Source: Candidatus Yanofskybacteria bacterium RIFCSPHIGHO2_12_FULL_45_19b
GTDB lineage: Bacteria > Patescibacteriota > Minisyncoccia > 2-02-FULL-40-12 > IGHO2-12-FULL-4
Assembly (NCBI GenBank): GCA_001794605.1
Contig: MGKD01000023.1
Span: 1 to 41,031 of the forward strand
DNA length: 41,031 nucleotides
Reading direction: 5' to 3'
A program made the translations under genes and the position numbers. Positions 10,301 through 19,104 of the stretch are shown piece after piece; position 1 is the stretch's first letter; each line of letters opens with the position of its first letter. The notes below the pieces were generated by a model. That model did not search any database. It saw only the letters and a list, made by a program, of their open reading frames with translations, and was not told the origin of the DNA.

Positions 10301-11080
10301 CACATATTCTTATATCACTATAAGTGTAGACTATATCTTTCTCCTCCCGCCTTGGCGGGATAGGAGATCGGCATATTATAACTAGTCTTTGACATTATCG
10401 CCTCACTAGCCATCTCTCCCTTGGATAAATCCTTAGGATCAGTCGTTACGGGGTCAAACCTAAAATTGTTTCAAGTTCTGATTTAGACTTCTTGTTCTTG
10501 GTCGCATAGTTTTCTGATTGAATGGTCAAGATGTAATTAATGATTCTTTCAAGCCTAGCTCTGTTTAATTCTGAAATTTTATTTTCCACCAGCAGTGCCG
10601 TAGCCTTGCTAAGCGCTAGCGCCTGATGTTTTTTGAATTTTACATAAGGCATAATATTTTTCAGAATTTCGTTCACCGGCTTAAACCCATTAATTCGCAA
10701 TTCGGTCATACCGTCATTGCGTCTTGCTATATAACCAATGCCAAGCTTTTTTCTAATCCAAAATAGTGGTGTTTCATGGCGACTATCTTGATAAAAACAG
10801 ATAGTGCTCATAAACCGCCAGCCTAGCCTACTATCACCACGCTTCTTGATTTGCAACATTAAACTACCGTCTCCATCAAGAAAGCCTGCAATATAAGCTA
10901 GATCAATTTTAGATTGACTTCCCACGGTATTGTCTTAATAATTTCTGGTCCTCAAGTAATTGTACCACAGCTATCGGACCGATAGTAATTGTGGTTATCA
11001 ACGGATACAGATTTATTAAGATTCCACCGTTATTAGCCGAATTGTCATCACAGATTACTCCGTGAAGTAGCAATTATTTT
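10301..11080 (-). other. Group I intron in 23S at L2656 (sarcin-ricin loop)
   Basis: Exons join to CUCUAGU|ACGAGAGGACC; group I P7 strands AAAGACUA / GAUAUAGUC; intron ends in G; contains a LAGLIDADG ORF. Confidence 0.88.
10446..10925 (-). CDS. LAGLIDADG homing endonuclease, in L2656 intron
   Basis: 159 aa with IAGFLDGDGS motif. Confidence 0.9.
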   Translation of the reverse strand: MGSQSKIDLAYIAGFLDGDGSLMLQIKKRGDSRLGWRFMSTICFYQDSRHETPLFWIRKKLGIGYIARRNDGMTELRINGFKPVNEILKNIMPYVKFKKHQALALSKATALLVENKISELNRARLERIINYILTIQSENYATKNKKSKSELETILGLTP

Positions 11081-11142
11081 ACTAGAGACAACCCCCCTCA
11101 AGTATCAACGCCCGCACCAGATAAGGACCAACCTGTCTTGCG

Positions 11143-11882
11143 CAAAATATATTTCTTGGAAATTATTTCGGACTATACCTTATTCCATTTTTAGATGGAA
11201 TCCAACGTCTTATCCCGCTTAGCGGGATCCGTCAGTTTAAAACTGACAAGTCTCTACGGGGTTAGTGTACGAAACTTTCTTTTCTTTGAGTAATTAAGTT
11301 CTCGAAATGAATCAACCAACTTAAGCATCGCCGCAAAATCTTCTTCTTTTTCGATTTTGTTTTTTTGCTCAAGAATTTGTTTCATGAGAGCAATCTGTTT
11401 TCTTTTCAAAATAACAAATGGCTCAACCATTGATATAAATTCCAGGATGCTATCAATTTTATTAATAGTATATTCTAGAATTCCATCTTTTCGAGTTCTG
11501 ATGTAGCCCAAATTAATAAGTGAACAAATTTCTTCAAATTTAGAACGATCTTTAGCTGACTGAAATAGAATAATAGATGGTGCAACCTGAAACCCGTAGC
11601 GATAACCATCATTTGGCTTCGCACGTACATACACGCTACCATCTCCATCTAAAAATCCAGCTAAATAGGCTCTTTTAATTGCAGAAAGTTTATTCTTCAT
11701 ACACAACTTCCCTCGGTATTATCCTAACATATGACAGGTTAAGTTCAATGTTAGATATCCACCGATATGAGTTGGTTTTTCAATCTCGATTACTCGGGAA
11801 AGCCGCCGCTATTGTGTTATTTATCGGGTTCAGACGGTTCTATCCATGATTCATGATACCTACTTCATGATTCACATTCAGA
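11143..11882 (-). other. Group I intron in 23S at L2593
   Basis: Exons join to UUCAGACCGU|CGCAAGACAGG; P7 strands GUAGAGACUU / GGUAUAGUCC; intron segment ACCGUCUGAACCC pairs with the 5' exon GGGUUCAGACCGU at 12 of 13 positions. Confidence 0.9.
11254..11706 (-). CDS. LAGLIDADG homing endonuclease, in L2593 intron
   Basis: 150 aa with LAGFLDGDGS motif. Confidence 0.92.
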   Translation of the reverse strand: MCMKNKLSAIKRAYLAGFLDGDGSVYVRAKPNDGYRYGFQVAPSIILFQSAKDRSKFEEICSLINLGYIRTRKDGILEYTINKIDSILEFISMVEPFVILKRKQIALMKQILEQKNKIEKEEDFAAMLKLVDSFRELNYSKKRKFRTLTP

Positions 11883-12641
11883 ACGGTCTGAACCCAGCTC
11901 GCGTACCCTTTTAATTGGCGAACAGCCAAACCCTTGGGGCCTTCTTCAGTCCCAGGATAGGGCGAGCCGACATCGAGGTGCCGAACTGTGCCGTCGCTAT
12001 GGACGCTCGGGCACAACCAGCCTGTTATCCCCGGGGTAGCTTTTATTCGTTGAGCTTCCGCGTTCCTACGAACCACGGTCGGATCACTAAGTCCTGCTTT
12101 CGCATCTGCGCGACATGTCCGTCTTGCAGTTAAGCCAGCTTGTGCCTTTGCGCTATCGCTCTGATGTCCATCCAGAGCTAGCTGACCTTAATGAACGCCT
12201 CCGTTACTTTTTGGGAGGCTGCAGCCCCAGCAAAACTGCCCACCAGCCACTGTCCCAACCCAGCCCTCTAGGTGTGCGACGTTTTGCGGGAAAAAATTTC
12301 GAATAAAACAAACTATCCACCGAACGAAACTTTATCTTCCCGCGTTTAGTCATGCAACTAAAGGGCGGGGCCGGTTAGAATTACAAATTTTACAGATGAG
12401 TGTTTCATTGGCGTCTCCACCACAACCGAAATCATGGCTTCAAAGACTACTCACTACGCTACGCAGTAAAACTCGTAACCCAATAACAAGCTACAGTGAA
12501 GCTCCCGGGGTCTTTCCGTCTTGGTGCGGGTAGTCGGCATCTTTACCGACATTGCATTTTCACCAGGCTATTGGCTGAGACAGTCCCCCAGTCGTTACGC
12601 TATTCATGCGCGTGGGAACTTACCCCACAAGGTATTTCGCT

Positions 12642-13327
12642 TGACATGTTACAACAACGTGTTGTGGTATTCTTACCCTCTATGTCGCCATAGAGACCGG
12701 ACTATATCTTCTCGCTTCGGTTTATCATTCCGAATGAGTTCGACGTATAGTCTCTGAGGATTCTAAGACTTTATACTTTCTTCGATTCATCGTCTGAAGC
12801 AAAGATCGTACCTCATTCAATCCCTTCTCTGAACGATGTTTTCCCAAAATCATCATTTTGATAATTCTTCGAAAAACCAGAAAATCTTTTTGCTTATAGG
12901 TTTTCAGTTTATTTTTCTCAAAGAACGGAATAATTTTCAGATTAAGATCATCGATAGCTCTGACGCAATATTTTAACATTTGTTCATGATGATTATCTCG
13001 ACGAGTATTGAGATTTATGTAGCCACATTTGAAGAATTTCTCAATTCTTTTTAATGCGCCACGACTCCTTTCGCCTTGACTCACCACGAACTCTGGAAAT
13101 ACCTGCCAGCTTTCTCTTGTGGTTACTGTGCGATTACGAATTATACTTACAGTAAAGCACCCTTCACCATCGACAAAACCACTGATCCAACCTTCTAGTC
13201 TTAGTCTTTCCTGCTGATTGTCTGCACGAGAAGTATTTTCACTCATGGTATCATTATACCATGAGTAACCCTCGATTCTCAGAGTTTCCAGCATATAGTC
13301 GAATTTTATAAAAGCAGTTAATTACCT
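12642..13327 (-). other. Group I intron in 23S at L1931
   Basis: 5' exon UAAAAGU pairs with intron GCUUUUA (U.G at splice site); P7 strands AGAGACUAUA / GAUAUAGUCC; LAGLIDADG ORF. Confidence 0.9.
12725..13294 (-). CDS. LAGLIDADG homing endonuclease, in L1931 intron (start probably at MSENTSRADNQQ)
   Basis: ISGFVDGEGCFTVSI motif. Confidence 0.9.
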   Translation of the reverse strand: MLETLRIEGYSWYNDTMSENTSRADNQQERLRLEGWISGFVDGEGCFTVSIIRNRTVTTRESWQVFPEFVVSQGERSRGALKRIEKFFKCGYINLNTRRDNHHEQMLKYCVRAIDDLNLKIIPFFEKNKLKTYKQKDFLVFRRIIKMMILGKHRSEKGLNEVRSLLQTMNRRKYKVLESSETIRRTHSE

Positions 13328-13341
13328 ACTTTTAGACAGTT

Positions 13342-13639
13342 CATCCTTTTTATTAGTCTCGATGGATTCGATTAACTCACCATCGGACAGCCTCATGGTC
13401 GCCCATGAGATCGGACCATATCTTTCCGCCAACATCTTACGAAGTTTTGGCGGATCTGACGTATGGCCTCTGAGGACTCTCTGGTTTCCCAGGTTGCCTG
13501 CTGATTGTCCGTTGGTCGTCCGAAGCTCATCAGAGCGAAGGGGACCGCACCGAGCACATTTTCACCACTTCTGGTAGTGTCGGATTCAATCGGAGTTTCC
13601 AGCAAATAGTCAGATTTTATAACTACAACTGTCATGTTT
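13342..13639 (-). other. ORF-less group I intron in 23S at L1917
   Basis: 5' exon UAACUAU pairs with intron GUAGUUA (U.G at splice site); P7 strands AGAGGCCAUA / GAUAUGGUCC; shares GCTGGAAACTC segment with the L1931 intron. Confidence 0.87.
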
Positions 13640-13814
13640 ATAGTTACTGCCGTCGTTCACTGGCGCTTCAGGCCTCCGCAGTTCATCCGAAGACAAACCA
13701 CTTCAACCATTAACGTTCCAGCACTGGACAAGCGTCACCCTGTATACATCAGCTTTCGCTTTAGCACAGAGTTGTGTTTTTGATAAACAGTCGCCAGGGG
13801 TCGTTAGCTGCGGC

Positions 13815-13929
13815 CGTCCCAATGCCGACGTTGCCTTCGTGTTGAACTCCGCGCGTTGAGCATGTCCCATTCGGGACTTTGCCAAAGGCGCGGCATGTCA
13901 AAGACAAATGCAATGTCGGCACAGGGACG
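13815..13929. repeat. TIR element copy A (subfamily 1) within 23S
   Basis: cgtcccaatgccgacgttgcc...gcaatgtcggcacagggacg; interior nearly identical to copies D and E. Confidence 0.93.
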
Positions 13930-14476
13930 GCAGGCCTTATCCCGAAGTTACGGCCACTTTTTTGCCGAGTTCCTTAGCCAATAATCACCTGTTCGCCTTA
14001 GTACTATCATACTAGTCTACCTGTGTCGGTTTTAGTACGTTTTCGCTTAGACGCTGTAGAAGCTTTTCTAGGAAGACTCTTCAGTTGAATACCCCCATCC
14101 GAAGACAGAAGTTTAGTCGCCAATGAGTAGTGCCATTGAAGGCAGCGACCGGATTTGCCTGATCGCTATTCTAGCTGGTAGCTACATAAATCCAATAATA
14201 TGCTCAACTTTATTTTCTCCGTCACTCCATGATAAATCTAAACGAAGGGCCGGAATATTAACCGGCTGTCCATCGGCTTCCCCAGCTCGTAAGCTGGGTT
14301 ATCCTTAGGCGCGCCTAACCCTCCACTGATTGCCATCGCGGAGGAAACCTTAGACTTTCGGCGGCAGCGGTTTTCACGCTGCTTGCGGTTACTCATGCCT
14401 GCATTCTCCCTTCCTAACGCTCCATCCCAAGCCTCACGGCGGAACTTCGCTGCGTTAGAAATGCTCCCCTACCACG

Positions 14477-14600
14477 CGCCCCAGTGCCGAAATTGTCTTC
14501 TTGCCGGCCTTTGACCTGACTCCTCCCGCTGCCGAAATTGTAAAATCGGCAAGGGGGACGGGCTCAACGCTCGGCAAAACACAACTTCGGTACTGGGACG
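14477..14600. repeat. TIR element copy B (subfamily 2) within 23S
   Basis: cgccccagtgccgaaattgtcttcttgccggcc...acaacttcggtactgggacg; inner ctgccgaaattgtaaaatcggca hairpin. Confidence 0.92.
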
Positions 14601-15134
14601 CATTCACGATTTCGGTGGTTAACTTAGCCCCGGTAAATTTTCGGCGCATTCGGCCTTCCTCATCCGAAGACGAGGATTGAACAGTGAGCTGTTACGCACT
14701 CTTTAAAGGATGGCTGCTTCTAAGCCAACCTCCTGTCTGTCTAAGGCAGAATACTTCCTTTAACACTTAGCTAACACTTAGGGACCTTAATCTGTGATCT
14801 GGGCTCTTTCCCTCACGACGATGAAGCTTTGCCCCCACCGTCTCACTACCATCCTTATCATCGAGGTATTCGGAGTTTATTTGGTAGGTCTACCGTAAAA
14901 CGGCAAGACGAACCAATTAGTGCTCTACCCCCTCGACTAACAGATGGCGCTGCCCCTAAAGGCATTTCGGGGAGAACCAGCTATTACCAAGCTCGATAAG
15001 CTTTTCACTTCGAACCACAGTTCATCCGATGATATTGCGCTATCAAACAGTTCGGACCTCCAGTCGCCTTTCGGCGACCTTCATCCTGACCATGGTTAGC
15101 TCGCTTGGCTTCGGGTCTTATACCAGATACTCAC

Positions 15135-15271
15135 CGTCCCAGTGCCGAACGCCCCGCTCCCGAAATTGCCCTTATCTTTTGATAGCAAGTCCCCACTAGT
15201 CTTTGGGACCTTGGGACTTAATGTCAAAAGACCGGTTCAATCTCGGCATTGGGACGCTCGGTACTGGGACG
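15135..15271. repeat. TIR element copy C within 23S, apparently nested
   Basis: cgtcccagtgccgaacg[ccccgctcccgaaattgccc...aatctcggcattgggacg]ctcggtactgggacg: a second pair of ends inside the first. Confidence 0.85.
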
Positions 15272-15377
15272 ATATGCGCGCTATTAACACTCGGTTTCCC
15301 TACGCCTGCGTCCTGACGGACTTAGGCTTGCAACTGGTATAAACTCGCAGGCTCATTCTTCAATAGGCACACCGTCA

Positions 15378-15492
15378 CGTCCCAACTCCGACATTGCCTT
15401 CGTGTTGAACTCCGCGCGTTGAGCATGTCCCGTTTGGGACTTTGCCAAAGGCGCGGTATGTCAAAGACAAGTGCAATGTCGGTATTGGGACG
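15378..15492. repeat. TIR element copy D (subfamily 1) within 23S
   Basis: 115 bp, appears identical to copy E. Confidence 0.95.
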
Positions 15493-15764
15493 CTCCGGCT
15501 CTTTGTAGGCATATGGTTTCAGTTACTATTTCACTCCCCTAACCGGGGTGCTTTTCACCTTTCCCTCGCGGTACTAGTTCACTATCGATCACTAAAAGTA
15601 TTTAGCCTTGGACCGTAGTAGGCCCGGATTCGCCACGGATAATCTCCTCCATGGGTACTTAGGTAACAATACAAGAGTTCACTGACTTTCGCCTACGGGA
15701 CTATTACCCGCTGTGGTCTGCCTTTCCAGGCGTGTTCGGCTAGCTAGTGAATTTGTAACTCTTC

Positions 15765-15879
15765 CGTCCCAACTCCGACATTGCCTTCGTGTTGAACTCC
15801 GCGCGTTGAGCATGTCCCGTTTGGGACTTTGCCAAAGGCGCGGTATGTCAAAGACAAGTGCAATGTCGGTATTGGGACG
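15765..15879. repeat. TIR element copy E (subfamily 1) within 23S
   Basis: 115 bp, appears identical to copy D. Confidence 0.95.
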
Positions 15880-15896
15880 ATGTACTATCCCTGCAA

Positions 15897-15994
15897 CCCC
15901 CCTCGACTCGGCGCTAAGCGCCTCGCTCGGGGCAAGCCAACTTTTTTAGATATTGGCTCGCCCTGAGTGAGACACGCAGTGTCGAATCGAAGGG
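15897..15994. repeat. Two different palindromes inserted side by side in a 23S variable hairpin
   Basis: cccctcgactcggcgctaagcgcctcgctcgggg and ccctgagtgagacacgcagtgtcgaatcgaaggg, bridged by gcaagccaac..gttggctcgcc-type pairing. Confidence 0.75.
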
Positions 15995-16003
15995 TTTAGG
16001 CTA

Positions 16004-16035
<32 letters not shown>

Positions 16036-16091
16036 TATGCTATTTATTTTCCTCTGGGTACTGAGATGTTTCACTTCCCCAGGTACGCCAC

Positions 16092-16215
16092 CGTCCCAGT
16101 GCCGAAATTGTCTTCTTGCCGGCCTTTGGCCTGGCTCCTCCCACTGCCGAAATTGTAAAATCGGCAAAGGGGACAGGCTCAACGCTCGGCAAAACACAAA
16201 CTCGGCACTGGAACG
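16092..16215. repeat. TIR element copy F (subfamily 2) within 23S
   Basis: cgtcccagtgccgaaattgtcttcttgccggcctttggcc...acaaactcggcactggaacg; strongly similar to copy B. Confidence 0.93.
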
Positions 16216-16671
16216 GTCAATTTGGTTTTCACCAAATTGGGTTTCCCCATTCGGACACCTCCGGATCAAAGCCCGCTAGACGGCTCCCCGAAGTTTATCG
16301 CAGTCACGCCACGTCCTTCATCGCCTTTTAGTGTCAAGGCATCCTCCATACGCCCTTCATTCCTTACAAGATTAAATGGCTCAGCCGCATGCTAAGCATC
16401 TAATCACTAACAAGATCTTACTTAATGCAATTTTTTACCCGCTATCCTTGTTGATACTTGGATAACATTTAACCAGTTTTCAAATTGCAGTCGGCTTAGC
16501 TACCAGTGGCTGGCTCCGGAAGAACCAATCACCGCTAGCCAAATTTCTGAAAAAAGCACTGAAAAAACCGCTTCCTCAGCGGCTCCAAAATTACAGAGAA
16601 AACAAGGAGGGTTTAGCCGCTTTGGATGTTATTGGATTGATGGGTTGTTTGCATAGATAACTGTGTTTATG

Positions 16672-16699
16672 ATTCTAGCAGATTGCCTAGGGCTGTCAA
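16672..16699 (-). promoter_or_regulatory. Sigma70-like promoter for 23S-5S
   Basis: Minus strand TTGACA - 16 nt - TAGAAT about 300 nt upstream of the 23S 5' end. Confidence 0.75.
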
Positions 16700-16732
16700 C
16701 GGTTTGGCCAGGTGCCCTGTGGGTAGACTGGG

Positions 16733-16778
16733 GATAACAAAACTGGGTCCCGCCGCGGCGGGACCCAGTTTTGTTATC
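16733..16778 (-). terminator. 46-bp perfect inverted repeat downstream of the MscS-like gene
   Basis: gataacaaaactgggtcccgccgcggcgggacccagttttgttatc. Confidence 0.85.
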
Positions 16779-16803
16779 TGACTTACTTTGCAAAGCAAAT
16801 CCA

Positions 16804-17493
16804 CTAGTCACGGGCACGCTTTTTGATGCTCGAGATGAGGTCATCCGCATGCTTCTGACCACCCAGACCAAAGGATAAACCTAAGGCGATGGAAAGAGCC
16901 GCTACGATGCCAATGATTACCACACGGAAGATGTCCTCGGCAATTCCTAACTGCGAAAGGGCCACCATCAACGAGAAAACCACTACTACCCAACGAGTCA
17001 ATGTCCCCAAGAAACCTCCGGAGGCCAACTTGGCCGCACGCATTGAAGCCACCACTAAACCTTCCAGGAAACGTGCTACCAAAATACCAATCAATAGTAT
17101 AAAGGCCGCCACGATTACATTCGGGATGTAGAGCACCACAGTACGCAAAAACTCACTGATCTCGGTTAAGCCTAGGATACTAACCGCCGACATTAAGAAG
17201 ACCACAACAAAGAACCACTTCACTAGCTCACCGAAAAAGTGCGCGCTATCTAAATCAAAGCCAGTTCTTTCCCAGACCGTCTTAAAGCCGACTCGTTCCA
17301 AAGCTTCGTCTAAACGTAAAACGCGAATAATGTAGTAGGCCAACTTCGCCGCTAACACCGCAATTAACCAGCCCACTAAAAAGACCACAAGGGCGGCAAT
17401 TAACTTCGGCAGAAAGGCGATCACGGCATACCACAATCCGGTTAAAGAATTGTATACTACGTCAGACGCCAACACCTGATTGTAACTATTCAT
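16804..17493 (-). CDS. MscS/conserved-TM-helix type membrane protein (mechanosensitive channel-like)
   Basis: 229 aa; TM repeats with SIALGLSFGLGGQKHADDLISSIKK, similar to MscS-type TM helix proteins. Confidence 0.75.
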   Translation of the reverse strand: MNSYNQVLASDVVYNSLTGLWYAVIAFLPKLIAALVVFLVGWLIAVLAAKLAYYIIRVLRLDEALERVGFKTVWERTGFDLDSAHFFGELVKWFFVVVFLMSAVSILGLTEISEFLRTVVLYIPNVIVAAFILLIGILVARFLEGLVVASMRAAKLASGGFLGTLTRWVVVVFSLMVALSQLGIAEDIFRVVIIGIVAALSIALGLSFGLGGQKHADDLISSIKKRARD

Positions 17494-17613
17494 AAATCAC
17501 CTTCCTTTCCCTCCGTCCAACACTTTCTTGCAAAAGTGCGAGACATATTTAATTAAACCAATAACTAATTTTAACACTTAACCGCACGCGCAAGTATTTT
17601 TTTGTGGATAAAC

Positions 17614-17764
17614 CGTCCTGGTGCCGAAGTTGCACTTGCCTTTGGCACGCCGGGACAAGTTCCAGAAGGGATGGATTTCAACAAAAGGAAAAATATCAGG
17701 CACTGGGACGCTCAACGTCGGCAGGAGTAGATTCAACATGCGGTTCAACTTCGGCACTGGGGCG
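17614..17764. repeat. TIR element copy G plus an adjoining partial copy, overlapping the rmuC 3' end
   Basis: cgtcctggtgccgaagttgc...aaaatatcaggcactgggacg followed by ctcaacgtcggcagg...ttcaacttcggcactggggcg. Confidence 0.85.
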
Positions 17765-18802
17765 CTCGGCAACGGGAAGATGAATGACCTTATCTACTCG
17801 ATCGAGCATCAGATCCAAGCGCTTCTCCGAATCATCAAATGAACCCTTGGCATCTGACAAGTGTTTACCCAAACGCGCAAAGCCTTCGCCCAGTTTTTGT
17901 CCATCAATACTAACCCGCTCCAACTTCTTCAAAATTTCCTGCGTGCGTTGTGAAACCTCCATATCTTTAAACCAGTGCATAATCGCCGATAATGTTAAGA
18001 ATAGAGTATTAGGCGAAACGATGAAAACTTTCTTGCCACGAGCATAACTCGCCAAATCTAAATCTTTGTAATCCTTAGCCGTCGAGATTATTTCGTAATA
18101 AATCGCTTCCGCCGGGATAAACATCAAGGCTAAATTAACCGTACCTTCGGCCGGCAAAATATATTTACTAGCGATATCGTCAATCTCCCGTTTTACGTCG
18201 GTGGCAAAAGCTTTACGATAAGCATCCCGCTTAATTTCATCCTGCTCCCCCATTAAACGCTCAAAATTTTCGAGGGGAAACTTGGAGTCAATTGGCAGTA
18301 GAAAATTATTTGGCAAGCGCAATACCGCATCCACAGCCTCACCGCTTTTAAAATAATGTTGTAAGGTGTAACGCTCTTTCGGAAAATACTGACTGAGCGA
18401 AGCATCTAAAGAGGTCTCGCCCCAACGCCCGCGTAATTTTGGCGCTTTAAAAATCTCTTGGAAGCTGGCGACACTGCTGACCTTCTGTTGCACCTGGGAA
18501 ATATTTTCCCGTAAGCTGGTTAGCCCAGCGGTAAAACTTTCCACCTGCTTGTGCACATTTTCGCTTGCCTGACGCGTACTTTCACGGCTCTCTTTTAGCT
18601 GTTCTGAAACCAGGCCAATAGTTTCACGTAAGGCGCGGTTAGTTTCGCCAGAAATCGTATCCAGCCGTTGGTTTAGTGACGCTAAACTGGCAACTACCGG
18701 ATCAGCGGTTTGGTCTTTTTTTTTACTCTTGGCGCGGTATTGAATAGTGATAATTACCAGTGCAATTACCACTACCGCCCCCAATAGAATCTGGTAAAAC
18801 AT
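17696..18802 (-). CDS. rmuC: RmuC-family DNA recombination protein
   Basis: Coiled coil then LRGRWGETSLDASLSQYFPKERY, LPIDSKFPLENFERL, VFIVSPNTLFLTLSAI; start set at MFYQILL. Confidence 0.92.
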   Translation of the reverse strand: MFYQILLGAVVVIALVIITIQYRAKSKKKDQTADPVVASLASLNQRLDTISGETNRALRETIGLVSEQLKESRESTRQASENVHKQVESFTAGLTSLRENISQVQQKVSSVASFQEIFKAPKLRGRWGETSLDASLSQYFPKERYTLQHYFKSGEAVDAVLRLPNNFLLPIDSKFPLENFERLMGEQDEIKRDAYRKAFATDVKREIDDIASKYILPAEGTVNLALMFIPAEAIYYEIISTAKDYKDLDLASYARGKKVFIVSPNTLFLTLSAIMHWFKDMEVSQRTQEILKKLERVSIDGQKLGEGFARLGKHLSDAKGSFDDSEKRLDLMLDRVDKVIHLPVAERPSAEVEPHVESTPADVERPSA

Positions 18803-18990
18803 GTCTGGATTATAACACCTTGAAAAAGTTTGGCTAGACAAGAATTAGCGGCGCCGAGAGTGGCGCCGCTAATAACGAGACCCGAAGAACCCGTCGTCCA
18901 AAAAAAACATTTTTCGAAATCATCGTGGTCTCCTTCCGATCTATAAAACTCTAGTATTCTTTCTATCTAATGAACAGATATTCACGTTTG

Positions 18991-19063
18991 TGGCCCCAGC
19001 TGGATTTGAACCAGCGGCCTCTTCCTTCGGAGGGAAGCGCTCTATCCGTTGAGCTACGAGACC
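18991..19063 (-). tRNA. tRNA-Arg (CCG)
   Basis: Cloverleaf GGTCTCGTAGCTCAACGGATAGAGCGCTTCCCTCCGAAGGAAGAGGCCGCTGGTTCAAATCCAGCTGGGGCCA, anticodon loop CTCCGAA. Confidence 0.9.
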
Positions 19064-19104
19064 GTCAGGCGAGTCGGGCGGGTATCCACTGAGCTATGGG
19101 GTCG

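Noticed and set aside
11840-12693. Track ORFs over 23S (11840-12076, 11915-12133, 12115-12306, 12496-12757)
   Set aside because: They overlap conserved 23S exon sequence on one or the other strand; typical spurious rRNA ORFs.
13393-13635. 80-aa ORF in the L1917 intron as a functional endonuclease
   Set aside because: No LAGLIDADG motif; it spans the ribozyme core and best fits a decayed remnant.
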